From Pyrrhosoma nymphula (taxonomy: Eukaryota > Arthropoda > Insecta > Odonata > Coenagrionidae): 64,000 nt of DNA. The stretch covers positions 145,011,977 to 145,075,976 of the forward strand of contig OY754332.1 in NCBI GenBank assembly GCA_963573305.1, written 5' to 3'. Each line of letters begins with the position of its first letter. The first letter of the stretch is position 1. The translations under genes and the position numbers were made by a program. Below the pieces are notes generated by a model that was given only the letters and a program-made list of their open reading frames with translations, was not told the origin of the DNA and did not search any database. Positions 43,868 to 56,480 of the stretch are shown here, piece after piece.

Positions 43868-45655
43868 ATCCCGCAAAGACGTGCGCAGAGCCGAATTTCG
43901 GTTCGCTTCAAGTAGCTTACCTCGTCACGCGATATTAGTCTAGTGAACAGTGCCCCAGCTAAGAATTATTGATGTGCGTTTAACACTTTTTAACGGTGAC
44001 GAACGTCATCCATTGTATTGAGATAAAGAGCAAATTGTAATGAAAATGTACGCAATTGAAATTAGCACTCCCGATGCATTACCCGCGCGAATTTTGCTCT
44101 CGCTCGACGCGGTCAACATTTTCCCTAAAAAGACCTAATTATAAATTTCAGCGGCCATTCTTATTCCTATATTTAACCAACTGAGCTACACGCCGCAGTT
44201 CAGGAGTACAAATAGAGAGATAGGCGACAATATCTGTAATTATTTTGGCGCTTTGCAAGTTACTCCTCGACTTTTAAGAAGTGTTTAGCGATGAGAGAAA
44301 ATGGCTTATTTTGAAGGGAAGATGTCTCGGGTTTTCTGCTTGAAGTGAATATTTCCCTGTTTGATGTTTTGGAGTTGAACTCAAAACTTTACGGACGACA
44401 GCACGGGTTCAGAGAAGAAAAAAGGGATAAGCTTCATGAAGGAATAGATGTTTAGCAATGAACGGTTGACAACGTTTTACTATACTGCCTTCATATTTCC
44501 CTCGCGTCAAGAAGATATGATTCTGCAATTAACAACAAACTTTATTTAGATTTGAAATATATTATTTCCAATTAATTTCAAATCATTGATAATATTACGA
44601 TAAACATTTACTGAGTAACAGCGTTACATTTGCTGAATTGACGAAATGGAGGCAAGGATAGTAGGTCAGATAAAGGGACTCTTGTATTCGGGTGAATTTT
44701 GGCCTATTTGTTCTTTTTGAAATTTCCAATTCTTCTCGCGAGTCCAATTCTCGTCTGCCATTAAAAAGTTGCATGATCTCCAGTTTCAAATGACACGTAT
44801 GGTCACTACCAAGTAAATCTTTTGCAAATTTACTTTTGTTCATTGTTATTTTTAAAATTACGGAAGTGTTCCTTGAATCTAGCATAAACCCCACGGGTCT
44901 TTGCACAAAATCAGGAGATATTTGAAGGTGGCGTGCGGTTCAAAAGCAACGTGGGATTCGTCTTTAAGTAATCTTTTCACGATTTTGTAAAAGACTATGT
45001 GCAGATTGTGTGCCATTGTTTCTTTTCACTTTTTGAGAATTTAGTTCAATTAAGTAGGTTAATAGCCTGTCTTCTCTGTTTCTTTAAATTAATCTGTAAA
45101 TTAAATGAGCGCATTATCCATTGACAAAGGAAATATGTTTGAGTATGCCTTCCTTCTTGAAACTTTCTTGCGAAAGATGGAAATTGATCATACGATCGAT
45201 CGCAGAACATAAGGCCATAAGTTTTCAGAGAAGCAATGTGTTGAACCTAAAGGAATCAAATAATCGGTATGACAGGATTTCATATAAATCGAGAATTTTC
45301 CATCTTTCGCGAGCGATAAAGAATGGTCCAGGTGATTTAGTAGGCAATTGGAATCTCTTTCATGGGTAAAAGAAATTGTGGGGTGGTTATTATTAAAACA
45401 TGTGTTACACTTATATAGTAACGCCGGTTGAAATTACTCTAGGGGAAAGGAGATAACTGCATGAATACCGATAGCTCCACCGTGATATAAAATAATAATA
45501 TATCCGTTTACCCTCGAAGCGCTTAATGGGCACGCTTGAATGGAAATGGAAACTTTCTGTCGTTTGTTTGGTAATTTGGCTTGGCAACCAGGAGCTGAAG
45601 ATATTTTCTCCCTTAAGGATAGGTGGGTACGACGGGAAGGGCTGAATCATTTAGT
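43868..45655. other. No gene seen
   Basis: The longest frame is 103 codons (44906 to 44595, minus) with no known domain or repeat match. No terminal repeats found. Confidence 0.45.
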
Positions 45656-45659
45656 AAAT

Positions 45660-45905
45660 GGAGGAAGGGAAGAGTGATACCCGGCATTCGAATTGACCCA
45701 GTCTTAAATGATTGGCACCAAGGCGTCCAAATGCAACGTCGACGTAGCAGCCGACGGATGGACTCTTGCAATTGAAATGCGCACTTCTATGCAGCACCCA
45801 ATTAAGAATCGAAACGAAAGAACATTGCCACCTACGGGATTCGAACCAAGATCCTAGGAGTCGGAATGCCGTGCCATAGTGACCATAACAACCCGGCTCC
45901 CTCAT
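45660..45905 (-). repeat. tRNA-derived SINE
   Basis: The minus strand starts near 45903 with GAGGGAGCCGGGTTGTTATGG (A box region) and has GGTTCGAATCCC, an exact B box, at 45837-45848. The A-to-B spacing is tRNA-like. About 180 bp of unrelated body follow, ending near 45660. It does not form a complete tRNA cloverleaf, so a SINE is likelier than a gene. The 3' tail was not identified. Confidence 0.6.
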
Positions 45906-46860
45906 TCATTAGGCAATTATTTATTGGCTAGATGTAAAATCAATGACAATACATATTTACCGGAGTGGATGGTAAAGAATGCTTTGGAAAATCTCAAGAA
46001 TCTGCTAGTTGAGAGTCATGCATAAGGGACCGCAATGGTACACGGCAGATAATCCATATTAATCCTTTAAAAACTACATTTGTTTATTTTTGATTAGTAA
46101 CCACACATAAAATCTGATAATTATTTCAGAGCAAATTTATCACACGTAAAACGTTTGTCATATAATGGTCGGAATCATCACATGACGTACAACATATCCT
46201 TTTTTAATGTTCAAATTAGCAATACCTATATAAATTTTATCAGGGAAAACAAAGTAACCATTGTCATTATGTTGACGTAATTTGAGGTATCGTGTTGCTT
46301 ACTGCAATGCTTACTACAAGGCTTTAGCTGTTGACCGCGTCGGATCGATGTTAGTTGATTTCTTTTTTGTGACATTCCTTGCTGTTAGTTCCCCTCAGTA
46401 ATGTCGTCCGTTCTCCTCGCAAATGCTTCTTCAGCATATCCATGTCAACGTTGGTGTACTTGATAAAAAGACATTATTATTCAGGATGCTACGGAAGCCT
46501 CTTTTCCTCATATTTAACTATCTCATTGACTTTATGTTCTACTTGTTAACTTCATTTCATCAACGTTTATACCGCCTCCTGACGATGACGTTCGTAACAA
46601 TCGGAAGTGGAATGAACCGGGACTCTCAAGAAACCCTCTCCAATTCCTCTGTATGAGCCTATTTCGTTCCTCGTAAACGAATGCATATTAGACTAGAGCA
46701 GGTGATTTAGTACGTTATTGATACAAATAATTTGCTAGCCTCTAATCCTAGTGTCATCCTATTTCTTATGTGCTAAACATACGCTGAAGGTTTTTTGACG
46801 AAAAGTTAAATACGTCGATCCCAACCGGTGCCAAAAACCGTCGTCGCATTAAACGATTTG
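45906..46860. other. No gene seen
   Basis: AT-rich, with no supported features. The 77-codon plus-strand frame at 46423-46656 has no recognisable domain. Confidence 0.45.
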
Positions 46861-46880
46861 GAAAAAAAAATTGGTTGTGC

Positions 46881-47366
46881 TTAAGACCACACGGGAGAAG
46901 TGTAAACTTCTATGGCGATATTCTGATTTTTATAATTCATAAAAAATATTTCATCCATTGCAATATTGTGCATTTTATACAAAGGTGTTTGTATTAAATA
47001 ATTCAGCCACGCTTTAATCACTCTTTTGTTTACTACGCCATGCAGAAAGGTAGACTGATGTATTTTTTCTTTCTTTAAGTGAACGAATATACAGTGATCA
47101 TCATCGATATTTTGCGGTAATTTACTCACCATTGTATTAACCTCAACTGGGACATTAATTACTTGACCATAAATCCCAAACTGACCGTGGATATGCCGCA
47201 GTCGCCTTACTTGCATGAAAGGAATTCGGGGTGAAATTAATATTTCAGTCACCAAATCTAATGGGAAATTTTTCAAACTATCTGGAAATGGGGGATATTT
47301 AAAACCATTATATACTGATAGTTGTGGGATATTATTTTGTGAATGCTTGTGATACAGGTTGCACAT
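46881..47366 (-). pseudogene. DUF6570-like N-terminal fragment of Helitron protein, copy B
   Basis: 161 codons nearly identical to 14229-14716. It carries MCNLYHKHS (an alternative frame of a CATC-type cysteine pair), QLSVYNGFKYPPFPDSL, LISPRIPFMQVRRL and VNVPVEVNT-like text. A frame break separates it from the cysteine motif CDSCDRLWF, readable at about 47460-47490 in another frame. The end of coding lies 20 bp from the element terminus. Confidence 0.7.
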
Positions 47367-47535
47367 ATCTGAAATTCCGATTTCTGAACCGAAACATTTT
47401 TCTTGATTAATATTATGCTTTTTGTACTGTCAATATTGGTAAATAATTTTAAATCATGTTGAAACCAAAGTCTATCACAAGAATCGCAAGGATGTCCAAA
47501 TTCATTATTACTTAATAAATTGCTTTATAAACTCT

Positions 47536-48420
47536 TTATGTGCCGACAAATGTGTTGAGAATGAGCTGTACATCATTTGCTTGTATTAGAGGTTCGTTAA
47601 TATTATTTTCGTTTGACATGTCTTTTTCATTCCGCCGTTGAACGAAATCGTGCACAACATTATCAACATTTGAATTTGACTCGCCCCGATCCTCTCCTCC
47701 ATCAATCAGCTTAGCCGGAATATGAAGATCTGGAGATGGTCCACCACTTTCAGAATTAGGATAGGTGATGTCTTTCCGCGGTATAAATGGCACCTCTCTC
47801 GTAGAGGGACCTGCTATTTGCGAAAAATGAATTATACGATCTCTCTTGGGAATGAATGATAGTTTTTTGGAGGACCCCGCAATTTGGCAATCATTCGTTT
47901 CCATAGTTTGTAGTAAATCATCGGTCCCTTGTCTCTCCCTGTAATTTTTAGAACGAATTTTATCCAGGCTCTTTCTATGAGCAGCATCTTCATTTCCTAC
48001 ACAATCTTTCTTCTCGACATCAGCTTTTTTCTTAGCACGATAATTTCTGGCATATTCGGATTTTTTCCTCTTGTTTTCCGCTTCCTGTGCACTGTGCACA
48101 TTCTTTCTTTCCTGCGCGGTAATTTCTGGCATATTCAGCTTTTTTGTCTTCCGATCCATGTTAGTTTTTTTCCAATTCGGGATCAGTGTCAATTCTCCCC
48201 AATTCTTTCTTTTTAGTGCGATAATTTCGGTCATATTCGGCTTACTTCCTCTTTCTTTCATCTCCCTGTCCTTCCGCTAAATTATTCAATTGTGAAATCT
48301 CACCCATTTCGTCTATTGTTTCATTACCCTTTTGATCTTCTTTCCGCTTTCTTCCACTTTCTGGATTTTCTAACATTGCGGATTCAACACAAGTTGCATT
48401 GCCTTCTTGACGTTTGTCCA
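47536..48420 (-). pseudogene. Helitron-like N-terminal region with basic repeats, copy B
   Basis: The frame from the ATG at 48261 to 47536 encodes 241 residues. Early repeats include RKTKKLNMPEITAQERK and RKKSEYARNYRAKKKAD, followed by KSLDKIRSKNYRERQG, then an acidic and Asn-rich part (GGEDRGESNSNVDNVVHDF). An upstream start near 48421 (MDKRQEGNATC, in the other frame) matches the copy A start, so this copy too is frameshifted near 48270. The repeats look like nucleic-acid binding units. Function is inferred only from Helitron N-termini. Confidence 0.6.
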
Positions 48421-48842
48421 TGTTTCCGTGCCTACAAAAGAATTCGAAATTAATAACATTTCTAGATATAGCAGATCAGATCGCGTAGGTCAAAGTTTCG
48501 AAAGAATTTCTCATAAACACCCATTTTTTATGAAAAACAAATTTCTTGACAATATGAGAACAAAATCTGGAAGAAATGGTCAAGAATTATTCCCAAAAAA
48601 AATTCTCAATAAAGAAAATACCACCACTAAGAATAAATCCTGGGACTTACGGTACGTGGGGCAACGACTTTAACCACTACGCCAGCTTACTCTGTTTGAA
48701 AGTATTCTTTCTCATGAGTTTAGATTCGGCATGCTAAGCGGGGCCCCGGAAAGAAGAATCTGACGGTACGTGACGCGAGTTTGCTCTTTTTCCTCCGTGC
48801 CAAAAGTGCCCAACGGGCCAAAAGAAGTTTACACTTCAAAAA

Positions 48843-49299
48843 TCAACAACACAAAGACAAACTGCGATTGTCAAATTTCAGTTGTCCGTATGGCTACAAC
48901 CCTACATGCACTTTTCAAGGCCACTTCCTATATTTCTTTAAGGAGTGATTATTTTAGGGCGTCACATATTGCAATTGAATCTGGTCGGTGAACACATTTT
49001 TATGAGGAAAACTTCAGGATGTGTTTCTTAAATAATGCAGTGAAAACCCTTTTTTTAGAGATATTTTAAATGACTAAAATGAATCAATTTAAAAATGAAT
49101 TAAAAGCAACCAACATATACCTACCTATTAATGAGCACAGCGCGTGAGATCTAACGTATTACATGCTGCACAGAATTTTTTTCCAGCTATTTGGAAGGAT
49201 CTTATTACTTTTTGCATACGTTCATTATTATTCAAGGTATCTACTGTTTAAAGATAGATTTTATTGGAAGTGACAGAAAATCCTCCCGAGTTTTACTCG
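48843..49299. other. No gene seen
   Basis: AT-rich spacer between the Helitron-like element and the decayed RTE. Confidence 0.45.
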
Positions 49300-51961
49300 T
49301 ACTAGGGCCTATTACCTCTGGTATTTTTTTTCTTCATCTGCGCGTTCGTCTTCATCCCTCCCATAAAACCTTTTCTCTTTCTTCCCCTTCCCAGCTTGCC
49401 CAGCATCCTTTCCTCTTTCTCGGCCTTAACAAGACTATAATCACTGATAATGGTAAAAAAAAACACTTAAACCAATAATTCTAGATAAATCATCGCCCAT
49501 CATTACCTATTTTGTCCACCTACCCTGCCTCCCACTGATCCCACACAAAAGTTTCCTTTCCTCATCCACCATGCCAAGCACTTCTTTGTTTGCATTTCTT
49601 TACGTCCATCTTCTCCACACCCTCATCTCAAACGCCTGCAGCCTATTTTTGTCCTTTATTCTCAGAGTCCAGGTTTCTGTCCCATACAATGCTACTCTCC
49701 ATATCAAGCTCTTTGCCAGCCTCTTCCTTATATCCCTACCCAGGGTCCCCGTAATCAGCTACAGTCTATTAGTACACGCTATTCTTCTCCTTATATCTTT
49801 GCTACTATGCCCATTTTCTTCTAGCGTACTACCTAAGTAATGGAACTGCTCCACTAATTCAAGTTTGTGCCCTCCTACTCTTTATGATCAGCCTCGCTTT
49901 CTTTGTCCTATGCAATATAATTACTTCTCTTTTCTTATGATTTATCATCATTCCACATTTCCCGCACTACTTTTCTAATGCATCTACTAAAGCTTGATAT
50001 CCCTTCGATTATTGGCTAACCAACGCCTGATCGTCCGAGAATCTAGCCCAATTTATCAGCAATCCTCCTACTTTGATTCCCAAATCTACCTCTTCCCCCG
50101 CCTCTCTTACCATTTCCTCAGCATAGATGTTAAAAAGCAAAGGCGACAACGGGCACCCTTGCCTTACCCCGGGACTGCTCACCCTGATTCACCGTCAGCT
50201 ACCCTCACCTGAGCCCACTGCCCCATGTATAAGTTTCGGATGAATCTCCTTTCACGCCAGTCTATTCCTATTTTTCCCACTATCTGCATTAGTTTCTCCC
50301 AGTTTACTCTGTCAAACGCCTTTACGAAATTTTCAAAGCAGGCAAAAACACATTTGACTCTTCGCTTCTTTTTACGAGTGTTCTCATCACTGCAATCGCA
50401 TCCCGAGCCGCTCTCTCCTTCCTGAACCCAAACAGGTCACTGCCATAGTGGTAATTTGCTCTACTCTCTTGCCTTTTATTAACTATTCGTAGCATATTTA
50501 TGCTGCGTGAGACATTAAAATAAATGACTATACTCCTCGCATTCTGATGCTTACTTCTTCGGGACAGGTATTGAGACCGTATTCACGAAATCCTCTGACC
50601 ATACTTTTTTCTCGTAGATCCAGGAATAAGAAAAAAGAAAAGCATTACCTTATTACCGAAATTCTTCAAGAACTCCGAAAGTACGTTATCAATCCCCTCA
50701 GCTTTTCTTGCCGTCGTCTCTCGTAATGCTCTCTATTTCGATGTCAAATAACTTCGGTCCGAAGTGTTCTTAACGAGGTAACTTATCTATTGCTCTCTCA
50801 TCCAACATATCTAGGTCCACATCCTACATATCCCCCCCGCCCAGTAGCAATTTCACTTCAGCGCACCCACTTCCCCCTCTTCCTGCCACCCCTCCTCAAA
50901 CTGCCCCCACCTACCATCATTCAACCATCTCACTCGATACAGACCCCGGTACCTCCTCCCTCCCAAGTATGCACAAGTACATGCACAAGTACGCCCCTCC
51001 ACGTCCTTCTCTCGGTTCTCCTGCCTTTCGCTTTCCACCCACCCACCCCCTCTCCGCCCCCAACCGATCCCATTGCTTTCCCTGCCGCACCTACTATTCC
51101 TGTTTCTGCAATCTTCCATTTCCTCTCGATTGCTCCCACCTGCCTTGCTGCACCCATCCTCCACCAGCTCCCGGCATTCCCTCCAATCCCCTCAACGCTC
51201 CACCTTCCCCCCACTCCAACAAAGCACCCTGGATCCAGCATCACAACCAAGCCAGGGCCCGAGTCCGCATCCCCCCCGGAAAGCTTCTGTTTCACCTGTA
51301 ACTTGGACTACACGTATCATTTAATTGTGCTAATGGTTAATAAATATTATTATTAGTGTTCCCCGCCCACCCCAGCCCACACCCCTCCCTTCCCCCACCC
51401 CCGCACTCCAGTCGCCCATCACTACCACGCTCCTCCCGCCCACCCTCGTCATCTCCAGCAGTCCCCGCCACCCCACCTCTTCATCTCCTGCCCCATACTC
51501 TTCTCCAGCTTCCCAGCCCTCATCATTGCCCCCACATCCCAAGCCAATACCCCTACTTCTGATTTCCTCCTTCTCCCCCTCTTCCTCCTCTCTATCCCTC
51601 TCCTTGCAACCTCCGATGGCACTTTTGCGCAAGGATTTCGTGTGATGACGACCGCGGAGGCCTTGCCTCCCACGCTGCCGGGCACGACACCCGCCCTAGT
51701 GGGCGGCGTCCCGTAGTTGCCAGGAATCAATTCTCTGTAAATGACTCTCACATTGAGGATAATTGATCGAGAGGGCTCCCTACACCCGCTTCCCAACGGT
51801 AATTTCAACGTGACACAATCACGTGAACTACACTTGGTCTGGCTCCATTCCTTCGACCTCTCTGGCATGGGTGCCAGGAGCAATAATAATTGCTCCTGCC
51901 TGCCCAGCTGCGAAGGATCATTGGAACGTGCAAGTCTTTCCACCACGTCAAGGTTGTAGTC
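49300..51961 (-). pseudogene. Heavily decayed RTE-type LINE
   Basis: The minus strand follows the intact RTE in order: the C-terminal region (matches to YLGS..EANG near 49830, complement of CATACAATGC..ACTCTCCAT near 49690), RT motif B at about 50160-50180 (complement of GGGCACCCTTGCCTTACCCCG), motif A near 50340, an eroded middle part (50770-51360), an endonuclease remnant (51360-51560) and the 5' UTR with CAAGGATTTCGTGTGATGAC near 51632 and GGTTGTAGTCCA at 51950-51961. Frameshifts and deletions are everywhere. The C/T-rich 50790-51600 part yields long but meaningless open frames. The left limit is approximate. Confidence 0.78.
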
Positions 51962-53256
51962 CACTCATTCACTAAGTCCACAAGCGCAGGTACTTTCTTC
52001 AGTCAGTGCCGCCCTTCCTTCACTCCACATGCTCACTCACCAATCGACCCCAAGTCACGTGTCAAAGGGTTGAGTCGTCGGTCACCCACCCGGTCAGCAT
52101 GCCAAGGTTACTTTTACAGAATGGATCACAACTCACCGTATTTTAAACTCACATTGGTGTGAAATTCAGTCATTCATTGGGGAAAAGAGGAATGAATGGG
52201 GAATGGGACACTGCGGTCCGTCGCTGAGAAGGAGGAACGGTGGGAGGGAGAGTGGGAACGGGCATTTTGAACGTGATATATAGGGAGGAAGGGAGTATTC
52301 GGAGAAAAAGGAACCATGGGATTTTGGGAAGTGTGAAACAGGAAGTGCATTTGAAAATACACCGTCATAACTAAGGTTTCTTAATATTGATTTTGCTCAT
52401 CATTCATGTTATGGTAAGAAATTGATGTAGTATAACTACAGGTCAGCTATGCTCTCCTGGGTGAATTTCTTGGCAATCGGAAAGGAAAAGGTTGTGAATT
52501 AATACGCATCCATCCATTTTCAGTGTAATTATTCCTCCAAAAACATTTTAAAACGTTAACATCAATTCACCAAAACACACACACACAAAATTCACCAAAA
52601 AATAATCACCAAATATAATGATATGCTTTTGATTTTGGTGATTCAACGAAAAATTGAGATGATACGTTCAAGAATCCATCGACGTGTCCGGCTTCTCAAG
52701 AATCCATCCGGGAATCGGTCGATCTCGGATTAGCACCCTCCACAGAGCCATTGGTGTTCTGAAAAGAAAATAAAAGTTTTATTAAAATAAGTGCTTGATA
52801 TTTGGAATACATTACTATTCGATAATATATTTGTGTGCATACAAAAGCTTTGATTCTATATTTTAAGCAAGCAGAGAATTTCACTCGAATTTCGCGGAAA
52901 ACTTAAAACTGAGATCCATCTGTACATCCTTTTGGAGGGACTTGCGAAGTCTTGTTGAACATAAATCGAATTGTTTTTTTTCCAACGCTCATAATGTTGT
53001 GAACTTACACGTTAAACACTCAAGATTTTTCCAGATCACTGTCATCATGCATAAATATTTCCTCTTTAAATGACTATGCACCGTTTTATTATTCAAAATC
53101 GAAATTATTCAATTAGCACCCAGAATATGAAGATATTATGTGGTAAATTTAATGCGATTAAATTTTAGGAATTAATTTAACTCGCAATCTCAAGGTGTGA
53201 TATGGATAGAAGAGGATTTTTTCTAGGACAATATATGGATATTTGAATGATATTGA
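51962..53256. other. No gene seen
   Basis: Includes a CA-rich patch near 52575 and a short repeated phrase TCAAGAATCCATC (about 52669 and 52697). No supported gene. Confidence 0.45.
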
Positions 53257-53892
53257 ATGAATCACAGACTTGGCAATTTTCCACTAGTTAAGTTTTATTA
53301 CGACCATGGTTTCGATGCACTTCACCATCATCAGGTACATATACAAAAACAGATCGGGTATGTATACAAAATGTTTGCAGAGGAGGAGGAGGTGGGGAAG
53401 GGAGGAGAAGGGGGGGGGGGGGAGAGGGTAGGTGTGAGGTTGGAGGTGGTTAGGGAGGAGGAGAAGGTTAGCCAAAGTGAAGCTCTACGCCCAACCTGTG
53501 CCAAACGTCTTGTCTTATTTTGGTCTTTGCTTGTACGCTTAATGGTGACTCGCTTTTTTGATGCTTCCTTTTTACCTGTTGGTGTTTTCCCTACTACTCC
53601 TCCCCCACCCCCACCCCCCTTCCTTGTACCCTTCCTTTCCCAGCCTTCCCCATTTCCCTCCCCCTCCCTTGCTTCACTTTGGCTAACCTTCTCCTCCTTC
53701 CCCAACCACCTCCAACCTCACACCTACCCTCTCCCCCCCCCCCCCTTCTCCTCCCTACCCCACCTCCTCTCCCTCTGCAAAATTCTGTATTCATACCCGA
53801 TCTGTTTTTGTATATGTACCTGACGATTATGCAGTGCATCGACACCATGGAAAAACTTAACTAGTGGAAAATTGCCATGTCTGTGATTCATC
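53257..53892. mobile_element. Foldback element made of two inverted PLE tails
   Basis: The left arm 53257-53482 and right arm 53672-53892 are inverted copies of each other, with point differences and slippage in a G-run / C-run. The spacer is 189 bp. The outer part of each arm carries a PLE-like 3' end: on the minus strand of the left arm, CTGATGATGG..TGCATCGAAACCATGG then AATAAAACTT. The inner arm parts are G/A-rich and C/T-rich complements. The long open frames here (188 codons, plus) are artefacts of the biased sequence. Confidence 0.8.
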
Positions 53893-56480
53893 ATGCTGAA
53901 CTTCCACCATATCACGCCTGATACCTCTCTTTTTGATTGAATAACATATATTTTCTGAATACGCGGTAAAATAGTTATTGAGATGAAAGAGGGGGGGAAT
54001 GGGGGAGGGGGGGGTCGGATTCATGTTCAAATGCTTAGGATTTGAGGCAGTCTGTGCAAGCCATTCGAAGTACTGACTTTGAAATGTGACAATTATCCTC
54101 TGGCAGAACTCTCACTTAGTGTATATTTAACTAAAAAGCACTTTTAACTATTTAATAATTGTCTTACGAAACACTATTTCTACAATTTTTACCAAAAATT
54201 TGGTCTTTTATCACTCCTCCAAGTTTATAACCCTGTGAGACCTTGTCTTTACCGTTCTGTTTAAAGACAAAAAAGTTCTCGATGCGTCACACAAGACTTC
54301 CCCGAGTAAAAATAAAAACGGATAAAGAACGGATCTCGTTGTGATATCGTATGATAAGTTTGGCTAAACTCAGGAATATACCCTGTATCAGTGATGTCTA
54401 TTGAAAACAAACAGCCCGTCCCTACGCGGCTTATAGCTGGAATATCACTATGGTCGTCATTTGCTTACGTTCGACGTACGTACATACTATGGTACGATTT
54501 CACCTGAGATGTCCTAGGTCCTCTCTCACTGTCGTGGTTCATTCTATTACGGTTCCTCAAACCATCCGGCAACGCTGAGATACCGCACGATTTCCAGTCG
54601 TCGGACTGAATCTCGTTACATCTTGGTATCGATAGTCAATAAACTAGGTAAGTGTACACTTACGGTATGTATATACCTCTAGCGGCGTTAGTTTTCACAA
54701 GAGGTTCGCGAAACTTTTCCTGCACAGTCTGTCTCACAGTGGAATCATTTACACAATGAGAAAAATTAAAAGGATTTAATGCTTCCTGCACAGATCAATT
54801 GTTTATCTCTGGTGTCTGCTCAGTCGGCACTTGCCTCATTCTAGCGGATTGCCCCCAACGAGTTAAAAACAGCTGGAGTATTGAACCTGTAATGCTACGT
54901 CAAAATCAGGATCGGGATTCAACCGAAAGGTCTCCGCTGCTTCACGGACACGAACTCGGGCCTTTTGAATGGGAAGGCGAGGTTTTAGTCCCACCAACTT
55001 GTAATCTGTGTTTTCATTTTATTTTCGTTGTTCAGTGTGACCCGGACAGAACAAGTTCCTTCTTAGCAGTGTAACTTAAGCGGAACTCGACCAATGAGGA
55101 TCGTCACGAATGTGAACATTTCGTATTTACATGACACCTGGGTAGCTTTATTGACGAAAGCACTTGACGCGAGTTCAAGTTACCTTGATTCGAATCCAAG
55201 TCAGTCCAGGAGAATTACTTCAAACCTGCATTTCGCAAACCCATGTGACGAATTCTTTTTTCCATTTCTAGAGTTTGTATCTGTAACTTTGGCGATGTCT
55301 CCAGTCCGACGCTTGTATGTCATTTGAATGTAAATAGAGTCAAATCACCTATTAAATATTGAAAACTCATAGTGTCAAACTTTTTCCTCCTTACCTCATT
55401 TTATTTATTTCTCCGGACCTCTCCCTTGTCATCTCCGAACTCCTAAGAAACCATGCTACACGCTCTTGGCACCACTATCATTTCAGCATGCAGTTCGAGA
55501 TTAAAACCCAACACAGTCTTATAAGCTTTACAGAGCATTATGCATGGTCTCGTTTGAGTCTAAAACCGACACGTGCGCATCATGCGAGGAAACAAAAGAA
55601 CATCTACATTTATACCGACTGCGGTATTGAGACTCTGTTATTGCTGTTCTTAGATCATATCACTGTGTCTCTGAGCGTTACTGATTCAGGACGATGAGAT
55701 GACAATTAGCGTGACGCGTGGCTGATATCCTAAAAGTTTTCGCTCGTTGATATGGATACGATTCCAGCGATATTTTAGAGTGAAAATGGTATTTTTAATG
55801 TTAAAACTTAACTGTCTCGCCCTCGGATAAGTTGAGATCGCTTCATTCACCCGGTAGCGCTCAAGGAACATAACTTTAGAGGGGTGTGGACCGTTTTCTC
55901 GCGAGAAATAGCTATCGCACGTCGATTTTACTTACTGTTTACTCGCTGACAAGTAAGTACTTTTTACTGATGCCCTACCGGAAGCTTCAGAGTGTTATTT
56001 AGTTCTGACTTCCAGTAACACAGCCACAAAATAAGTTATAAAATTGCAGTCGGTGGGTGCGTGCTTTCCTATCCGTTTATTGTTTAATTCATCGGTATTA
56101 GAAAAAATAAGAGTTTTTGAATATTTTCATTAGCAGTATAATACTAAATCATAATCCAAACATTTTACATTTTAAAATGTACCATTTTCAATGGCAACAA
56201 CAATTATGATTGATTTATGTTGTTTCCTTTAATTTTAAGGTTATTATTTTCCGAAAACAATGTGCCATTGGAATATATAGAGGCAATATTATCATTTATG
56301 ATGATACCTACGTGTGAAATAACAAAACGTTTTTCAGCAATTGAAAAGTTTACAACATAATACATTTTCGATGTGCTGCTCGCATATCCAAACGCTTTTT
56401 CAATCACTCTCAGGGGGGAATAAGCGAAAGTGACGAAGATGTAAAAGTAGTCAAGTGGATCGCTCTCGAAGTCCCCGATC
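53893..56480. other. No gene seen; tRNA-like patch
   Basis: On the plus strand at 55141-55215, GGTAGCTTTATTGAC (A box-like) and GATTCGAATCC (B box) occur with tRNA-like spacing, probably a SINE head. A G-run lies at 53990-54020. The rest shows no supported feature. The 112-codon frame at 55359-55697 has no known domain. Confidence 0.4.

Larger units (their letters stand above)
46861..48842 (-). mobile_element. Helitron-like non-autonomous element, copy B
   Basis: Same boundaries as copy A (14214-17550): the 3' end has AAATTGGTTGTGCTTAAGACC on the plus strand and the 5' end has AGAAGTTTACACTTCAAAAA. It lacks the TA-flanked MITE of copy A and holds one 246-bp type unit, not three. This copy shows the ancestral arrangement of both sites. 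It encodes only the N-terminal segments, so any movement must have used proteins made elsewhere. Confidence 0.65.

Noticed and set aside
45830..45905. tRNA gene
   Set aside because: B box is perfect but the acceptor and anticodon arms do not pair; a tRNA-derived SINE fits better.
50790..51356. 188-codon Pro/Ser-rich plus-strand frame and opposite Gly/Arg-rich frames
   Set aside because: Artefact of C/T-rich sequence inside the decayed RTE copy; the order of RTE landmarks explains the region.
53257..53823. 188-codon plus-strand frame with Pro-rich half
   Set aside because: Produced by the inverted repeat and G/C runs; the two halves are complements of each other.
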